From Coriobacteriales bacterium (GTDB taxonomy: Bacteria > Actinomycetota > Coriobacteriia > Coriobacteriales > JAEZZM01), in NCBI GenBank assembly GCA_029983705.1, contig JASBYZ010000010.1:1-27338 (forward strand): a DNA stretch of 27,338 nt. The letters run 5' to 3'. The translations under genes were made by a program, and so were the position numbers. A model generated the notes under the pieces. That model was not told the origin of the DNA. It did no database searches and saw nothing but the letters and a program-made list of their open reading frames with translations. Below are positions 22,627 to 27,338 of this stretch, piece by piece (the stretch's first letter is position 1; every line of letters starts with the position of its first letter).

Positions 22627-24309
22627 TTATTTCATTTTCCATTCATTAATGTTGCAAATTACTGGCCAGCCGTGTCCGTGTGGATGAACTGGTTGATTTT
22701 CAGCACAAATATCAAGGTTTTCATTTACAAAGTAGGTATGGTCAATGGTTGCAAGCCAGATATATGGATGCTCTCCATTTTCTGACTCTGGACCGGTTGT
22801 GCCATCCCACTGCATCTTTTGCCAAAGTTTATTAATCTCATCGCCATCAGCTTCAAGTGCCTGCTTAGCGTAGTCATCTACCTTTGGATTTGAATAACGT
22901 GACTCATTGATTGCACCAGTTGAGTGATAGTAGCCCATAAGGTCTGCTGATGGATCGTAGTCTCCAGTTCCCCAGCAAGTTGGCTCTGCACCTGCATTAC
23001 CACGGCACTCTTTCCAGGCAGCTGACTTAGCAATAATGCTGATACCAAGCTTTTTAGCCTGTTCAGAGAGGGCAACAGCAAGGTTGTATCTCTGAATATC
23101 GTCTGCTGTACCTGTAATGGTAAATTCTGCTTTTAAACCATCTTTTACCCTGATGCCGTCACTACCAGCTACCCAGCCTGCATCGTCTAAGATCTTTTTA
23201 GCCTCATCAAGTCTGTCATCTTTAAATTCAGACTCTGGGTTTGCCCAAGGTACTGAATGTAGGAGTGCGCTGTGAGGAGTTCCAATGCCGTTAAGTGCAT
23301 GGTCAACAATCTCTTGTCGGTTAATACCAATTGAGAGTGCTTTTCTAATTGCAGGGTCTACCGTTACGTCATTTCCTCTGGTCTTGCCATCAATTTCTTG
23401 TGGCTTAATTGTAGGAAGGTTAAAGCCTCTGGTATCAATGGTTGGGAGGGTCTCAAGCTTCATGCCCTCAACATGCTCTTTAGCATATTCTGGCTGAACC
23501 ATAGCAACATCCAACTCTCCTGCTTGTGCATGTGCAAGAGCAGTTTCACCATTAATAAAGAGCAAGGTAATGCGCTTAAATGGTGACTTAGTGCCGTAGT
23601 AGTACTCGTTAGGCTCAATAATTAATTGCTGCCCTGGCTCATACTGTACAAGCTTAAATGGGCCAGAACCCATAGGTTTTACGCGATATTGCTGTGGATC
23701 ATATCCTGCCTTTGGCACAATGCAGAGCTTTGCAGTTCTTGCAACAAAACTTGAATCTTTTTGCTTAAGTTTAAACTCAATAGTTTTAGGATCGAGTGCT
23801 TTTGCATCTTCAAGAAGTTGAAAGTCAATGTGTCCTGCACCATTATCTCTAATGGTAAGGTATGAAAATACTACATCATCAGCAGTTACATCACTGCCAT
23901 CAGAAAACTTAAGCCCATCTTTTAAAGTGTAGGTGTAGGTAAGCCCGTCTTCACTTTTTTCAAACTTCTCAGCTAAGTCAGGAACAATCTTTAAGTCTTT
24001 ATCAAAGGCTAATAGACGTGACTGAAAGAGTGCATAGGCACCGTTAGTTCCCCAGTAAGAAGAAAGTGGATCAAAACCATCTTCTGGCTCTTCTCCAACA
24101 TAAATAGTCAAGCTGTCTTTGTTTTTTGCCTCGTTTGTTTGAGGAGCATCGCCTTGAGCTGCTTTTGCACCATCTTCTTTTGGCTTTTCATCTGTAGTGT
24201 TATTTGGAGATGAGCAGCCAACTGTTGATGCAAGTGCCAGTCCACAAGCAGCGCTTGCTACTGAAACAAAAGATCTTCTTGACAAAGAAGCATTTTTGAT
24301 GTTAGACAT
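22627..24309 (-). CDS. Family 5 solute-binding lipoprotein of the importer, with a His-rich C terminus
   Basis: Extracellular substrate-binding protein of 560 residues (SBP_bac_5). Twin arginines at 11-12 (SLSRRSFVSVASAACGLA) and Cys32 after STVG indicate a Tat-type lipoprotein, though the lipobox is relaxed. Mature motifs include PDLAEKFEKSEDGLTYTYTL and FSDGSDVTADDVVFSYLTIR. The C terminus has QPVHPHGHGWPVICNINEW: four clustered residues, H-P-H-G-H, could contact a metal or chelate. Substrate may be peptide, nickel or a metallophore complex; sequence alone does not decide. AGGAGGT stands five bases before the ATG, the best ribosome site in the window, fitting high expression of a binding protein. 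It is first in the operon. Confidence 0.9.
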   Translation of the reverse strand: MSNIKNASLSRRSFVSVASAACGLALASTVGCSSPNNTTDEKPKEDGAKAAQGDAPQTNEAKNKDSLTIYVGEEPEDGFDPLSSYWGTNGAYALFQSRLLAFDKDLKIVPDLAEKFEKSEDGLTYTYTLKDGLKFSDGSDVTADDVVFSYLTIRDNGAGHIDFQLLEDAKALDPKTIEFKLKQKDSSFVARTAKLCIVPKAGYDPQQYRVKPMGSGPFKLVQYEPGQQLIIEPNEYYYGTKSPFKRITLLFINGETALAHAQAGELDVAMVQPEYAKEHVEGMKLETLPTIDTRGFNLPTIKPQEIDGKTRGNDVTVDPAIRKALSIGINRQEIVDHALNGIGTPHSALLHSVPWANPESEFKDDRLDEAKKILDDAGWVAGSDGIRVKDGLKAEFTITGTADDIQRYNLAVALSEQAKKLGISIIAKSAAWKECRGNAGAEPTCWGTGDYDPSADLMGYYHSTGAINESRYSNPKVDDYAKQALEADGDEINKLWQKMQWDGTTGPESENGEHPYIWLATIDHTYFVNENLDICAENQPVHPHGHGWPVICNINEWKMK

Positions 24310-24357
24310 CGTACCTCCTGGTTTAAAAGGATATTTGTCTTAAATTGTCAGTGATTG

Positions 24358-24363
24358 ATTATA
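24358..24363 (-). promoter_or_regulatory. Possible -10 element of the importer operon
   Basis: A consensus TATAAT on the minus strand lies 49 bases before the binding-protein ATG, but the position for a -35 falls inside the coaD terminator hairpin and does not match consensus (CGTTTG). An activator-dependent promoter is possible. Confidence 0.35.
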
Positions 24364-24367
24364 GAAA

Positions 24368-24397
24368 GACCCTCTCGCCACAAACGGTGAGAGGGTC
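24368..24397 (-). terminator. Hairpin terminator after coaD
   Basis: GACCCTCTCGCC (24368-24379) and GGTGAGAGGGTC (24386-24397) form a 12-bp stem with one G-U or mismatch and a 6-base loop. On the minus strand TTTCTATAAT follows, a short U-rich end. It separates the recG-rsmD-coaD unit from the importer operon. Confidence 0.65.
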
Positions 24398-24438
24398 CTA
24401 TAAATAGTGAACGGTGTTATGTATCACGCAAGCGATTG

Positions 24439-24999
24439 TTAAAGTTGAAGGTTTTTAAGATGCTTTTGCAAAATCTCGTAATTACTTTTGTGCGCAAGCT
24501 CTGAGCTACCATATTTTTCATGTAAGGCATTTTTGACTACCTCTGGCACTAAAGGCTCAATATTTGCACCATACATTGCAAGCTCTTTTACAATAGACGA
24601 AGAAACATAGGTGTATTTTGGATTAGCCATAATAAAGAGGGTCTCTACCTGGGTATCTAAGGTGTAGTTTACGCTGTTCATCTGAAACTCGTATTCAAAG
24701 TCAGTAAGCGCTCTTAAGCCCTTTACAATTGCGCCTGCTTTAATTTTTTTGGCAAACTCAACTAAGAGCTCATTAAAGGCGATAACCTCTACATGAGGGA
24801 TATGAGAACAAGCCTCAGTTGCAAAGCTCAGGCGCTCTTCAAGGCTAAATGTTGGTCCCCCGCGCTTTCCTAGAGATGCTGCTACACCTACCACAACCTC
24901 ATCTGCAAGCATGTTAGCGCGCTCAATTACATCAAGGTGACCGTTAGTAATTGGATCAAAAGTTCCTGGTACTAATACTCGTTTTAAACGTTTTGTCAT
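24439..24999 (-). CDS. coaD: Pantetheine-phosphate adenylyltransferase CoaD
   Basis: CoaD adds AMP to 4'-phosphopantetheine to make dephospho-CoA, the penultimate step of CoA synthesis. The nucleotidyltransferase signature VLVPGTFDPITNGHLDVIER (about 8-27) holds the T/HxGH site; KRGGPTFSLEERL and YVSSSIVKELAMYGANIEPL complete the active site. At 186 residues it is about 25 longer than usual because of a helical tail (SSELAHKSNYEILQKHLKN). The ATG at 24999 is chosen: GGGGAG lies just upstream and the family start follows; a longer frame to 25059 would overlap rsmD. It follows rsmD by 16 bases, a common pairing. Confidence 0.96.
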   Translation of the reverse strand: MTKRLKRVLVPGTFDPITNGHLDVIERANMLADEVVVGVAASLGKRGGPTFSLEERLSFATEACSHIPHVEVIAFNELLVEFAKKIKAGAIVKGLRALTDFEYEFQMNSVNYTLDTQVETLFIMANPKYTYVSSSIVKELAMYGANIEPLVPEVVKNALHEKYGSSELAHKSNYEILQKHLKNLQL

Positions 25000-25015
25000 T
25001 ATCTCCCCTATAGCT

Positions 25016-25597
25016 TTATTTATCCTGTAACAAAAAACTATCAAGATAGGTATTACCATATTTTTTAGATTTCAAAAGCTCAAGGCTGCTACTTTCTAAA
25101 CTTGGCCTGCCGCTTTCTCTTTCATAAACAATAAAGCAATCTCTAGATATGATCTCATTTTCAATAAAACGCTCAAGAAGCTCTGAGATAAGTGAAGCTT
25201 CTGTCTTATAGGGCGGATCTAAAAAGACAATATCAAAGGGAGCGTGGCTTGAGTTTTCTAAAACAGATAGGCCCTGTTCAAATATGTTTTTTACCACAAG
25301 CTCATAGCGCTCTTTACCAAGCTTTAACTTTTTAGCATTTGCCTTGATAACTTGGGCGCTTTTTTTATCCTTTTCAAAGGCAAGCGCAAAGGATGCACCC
25401 CTACTTAAAAGCTCAAAGCCCACAGCTCCAGACCCACCAAAGCAGTCAAGCACGCGCTTACCGTCAAGCCCGTCTGAGACGTGCGAAATAATAATAGAAG
25501 CTAAGGACTCTCGTACCCTATCATAGGTAGGACGGGTATCAAGTCCTTTAGGACTTTCAATTGGTACGCCTTTAAACTCTCCGCCAATAATTCTCAT
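25016..25597 (-). CDS. rsmD: 16S rRNA (guanine-966-N2)-methyltransferase RsmD
   Basis: RsmD methylates G966 of 16S rRNA in the 30S head using S-adenosylmethionine. The 193-residue product starts MRIIGGEFKG, has TRPTYDRVRESLASII, the SAM-binding VLDCFGGSGAVGFELLSRGA (about 49-68) and the catalytic DIVFLDPPYKTEA (DPPY, the N6/N2-amino methyltransferase motif). Length and motifs are normal. Its ATG directly abuts the recG stop and coaD follows, giving the recG-rsmD-coaD order seen in many Gram-positive genomes. Confidence 0.96.
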   Translation of the reverse strand: MRIIGGEFKGVPIESPKGLDTRPTYDRVRESLASIIISHVSDGLDGKRVLDCFGGSGAVGFELLSRGASFALAFEKDKKSAQVIKANAKKLKLGKERYELVVKNIFEQGLSVLENSSHAPFDIVFLDPPYKTEASLISELLERFIENEIISRDCFIVYERESGRPSLESSSLELLKSKKYGNTYLDSFLLQDK

Positions 25598-27338
25598 TTA
25601 TCCTACTACCTCAGTAAATACTTGTTTAAATCGGTGTGCAATTCTTAGTCTTAGACCCCTATGCTTAGCAAGTACAAGCTTTGGATCTTTTTGCAAAATA
25701 TCTAGGGCATCAAAGTGTGCCTGGACGATAAGCTCCTTATCCTTTGCAAAGTCAACAAGCTTAAGCTGAGGGTCTCCGCTTTGTCTGGTACCCATAAGAT
25801 CGCCTTCTTTTCTTTGGATTAAGTCAAGTTCTGCAAGCTTAAAACCGTCACTTGTTTGCTCAAGTGCGCTTAAGCGAGCGCTCGCATTTCCAGAGCGTGA
25901 GTCTGCCAAAAAGAAAACCTGTCCAGGATTTTTGCCTCTGCCTACGCGCCCTCTTAACTGGTGGAGCTGAGCGAGTCCAAAGCGCTCTGCATCCTCAATT
26001 ATCATGACCGTTGCATTAGGGACGTCAACACCAACCTCTACTACAGTTGTTGCTACCAAAACATCGATCTTTTTGTTTTCAAAGTCTTGCATTACTTGAT
26101 GTTTTTCATCTTGACTTAAGGCTCCCGTTAACAGTCCTACCTTGTAGTCGATAAAGACTTTTTTCTGCAAAAACTCAGCTTCCTGGTTTGCAGCCTTTAG
26201 GTTTTCAGAGCGCTCTGCATTGATAATTTCATCATCAAGGTTTTCATCACTTGACTTTGTTCCCACAAGCGGACAGATGATATAGGCCTGAAAACCCTTT
26301 GAGAGCGCCTCCTTTATAGCATCATAGGCAAGGCCTCTATCAGACTTCTTTAAGACCTTTGAGCTTACCCCTGCACCTTTTACCGGCCGCTTATATAAAT
26401 ATGAGCAGCTGAGGTCTCCATAAATCGAGAGCGCAAGCGTTCTTGGAATTGGGGTTGCAGACATAAGTAATAAATCTGCTCCTGGTCCTTTTTGTCTGAG
26501 TGCTGTTCTTTGTGCCACTCCAAATCTATGCTGCTCATCAACTATTGCAAGCGATAAATTTTTAAACTCAACATCTTCTTGAATTAAGGCGTGGGTGCCA
26601 AAGAGTACGTGTAGGGCACCTGACTTAAGTGCTGCTAAAATTTTTTCTCGTTCATCTTTTGGAGTAGCTGAGGTTAAAAGCGCCCAACTAATATGGGCAG
26701 CGTCTAAGCTTGCACCCATTTTTTTAGCGTACTGCTCAGCAAGTACAGTTGTTGGAGCCATCATTGCAGCCTGCTTTTGGCTATCACAAACAGGCCCTAG
26801 AGCAAGCAGCGCCACTGCAGTCTTACCGGTTCCTACATCACCTAAGAGCATGTGATTCATAGGTTTATCCATATGCATAAGCTTATAGATATCATCTACT
26901 GCAGCGCGCTGGTCAGAACTTAGCTCAAAGGGAAGGGATGCTAAGAGCGCCTTTGCATGGGGCCCGTCAATATCATGTGAGGTAGCTATTACATCCTCAT
27001 GTAAGTGCTCTCTTCTTAAGCGAAGCGCAAGCTGGAGCTGAAAGACCTCATCGTAAGCAAGGCGCTCACGAGCCTCTTGTGCCTGCTCATATGAGTTTGG
27101 AAAGTGTATGCACCTGAGCGCTCTTTGATAGCTCATCAACAAACGTCTCGCGCGTATTTCTACGGGAAGGTGGTCTCTAAGCTGCGTATAGTCATCAAGT
27201 GCCGAAGAGATGATCCTCCTCATCCACGCATTGCTTAAGCCTTCTGTAGAGTGGTGAATCGGAAGCATCATAATGCGCTTGGTATGGCCCTCATCTCCAG
27301 AATCTAAGACTTCAAAAAAGGGAGATGAAAGGCGTTTA
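25598..27338 (-). CDS. recG: ATP-dependent DNA helicase RecG, 5' end beyond the window
   Basis: RecG reverses stalled replication forks and resolves branched DNA. The frame stays open to the window edge, with in-frame residues such as AFHLPFFEVLDSG before the first internal ATG, so the ATG at 27271 is not the start. Visible parts are the end of the wedge domain (LPIHHSTEGLS), Walker A LGDVGTGKTAVAL, the DEQH box IVDEQHRFGVAQR, LLMSATPIPRTLAL, and the helicase C motifs VATTVVEVGVDVPNATVMII and QLRGRVGRGKNPG, with the C-terminal GDLMGTRQSG of RecG. About 580 residues are present of roughly 680-730. It leads the recG-rsmD-coaD unit. Confidence 0.96.
   Translation of the reverse strand, partial: KRLSSPFFEVLDSGDEGHTKRIMMLPIHHSTEGLSNAWMRRIISSALDDYTQLRDHLPVEIRARRLLMSYQRALRCIHFPNSYEQAQEARERLAYDEVFQLQLALRLRREHLHEDVIATSHDIDGPHAKALLASLPFELSSDQRAAVDDIYKLMHMDKPMNHMLLGDVGTGKTAVALLALGPVCDSQKQAAMMAPTTVLAEQYAKKMGASLDAAHISWALLTSATPKDEREKILAALKSGALHVLFGTHALIQEDVEFKNLSLAIVDEQHRFGVAQRTALRQKGPGADLLLMSATPIPRTLALSIYGDLSCSYLYKRPVKGAGVSSKVLKKSDRGLAYDAIKEALSKGFQAYIICPLVGTKSSDENLDDEIINAERSENLKAANQEAEFLQKKVFIDYKVGLLTGALSQDEKHQVMQDFENKKIDVLVATTVVEVGVDVPNATVMIIEDAERFGLAQLHQLRGRVGRGKNPGQVFFLADSRSGNASARLSALEQTSDGFKLAELDLIQRKEGDLMGTRQSGDPQLKLVDFAKDKELIVQAHFDALDILQKDPKLVLAKHRGLRLRIAHRFKQVFTEVVG

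Noticed and set aside
25000..25059. Longer CoaD beginning at 25059
   Set aside because: The extra 20 residues overlap rsmD and are not family-like, while the ATG at 24999 has a clear ribosome site.
25598..27271. RecG beginning at the ATG at 27271
   Set aside because: The frame continues in family-like sequence to the window edge, so the start is outside.

Overview
The window is a low-GC bacterial chromosome segment, probably actinobacterial and most likely class Coriobacteriia (Atopobium/Lancefieldella/Fannyhessea-like). This placement is an inference from three things: a SepIVA/DivIVA-like gene next to the DUF177 gene, twin-arginine lipoprotein-type signals, and a large bis-MGD molybdoenzyme with a DmsB-like partner. 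No rRNA or tRNA gene was seen, so the placement is not firm.

The backbone is one long minus-strand housekeeping series. Read in transcription order (right to left) it is recG, rsmD, coaD, a SepIVA-like coiled-coil gene, DUF177 (yceD), rpmF, plsX, an acyl-carrier-protein-like gene, rnc, smc, ftsY, ffh, rpsP, khpA, rimM and trmD. It covers replication-fork repair, rRNA and tRNA modification, ribosome assembly, CoA and phospholipid synthesis, chromosome condensation and SRP-dependent protein targeting. recG (right edge) and trmD (left edge) are cut by the window.

Three accessory blocks interrupt this series. Block A (about 1.74-7.11 kb, between ffh and rpsP) holds a Tat-exported molybdopterin oxidoreductase of the tetrathionate-reductase-like type with its four-cluster ferredoxin subunit, a divergent DUF3783 protein, and an array of three 16-bp palindromes on an exact 40-bp period. 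Block B (about 15.4-17.2 kb, between DUF177 and rpmF) holds a TetR regulator divergent from a degenerate FAD/NAD disulfide-reductase-like protein that has lost its nucleotide-binding glycines and redox cysteines. Block C (about 18.5-24.3 kb, between coaD and the SepIVA-like gene) holds an AT-rich pair (a DUF5626-like secreted protein with an in-frame TGA and a 59-residue membrane protein) and a peptide/nickel-type ABC importer (binding protein, two permeases, one fused double ATPase).

The best candidates for new biology are the 40-bp-period palindrome array at 6946-7045, the acyl-carrier-protein-like gene whose phosphopantetheine site reads N-I-S instead of D-S-L, the decayed flavoprotein under a TetR gene, and the stop-codon pattern: none of 25 genes with a visible stop ends in TGA (17 TAA, 8 TAG), while the one apparent TGA stop lies inside a gene that seems to continue. 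No CRISPR array, transposase or phage module is visible.
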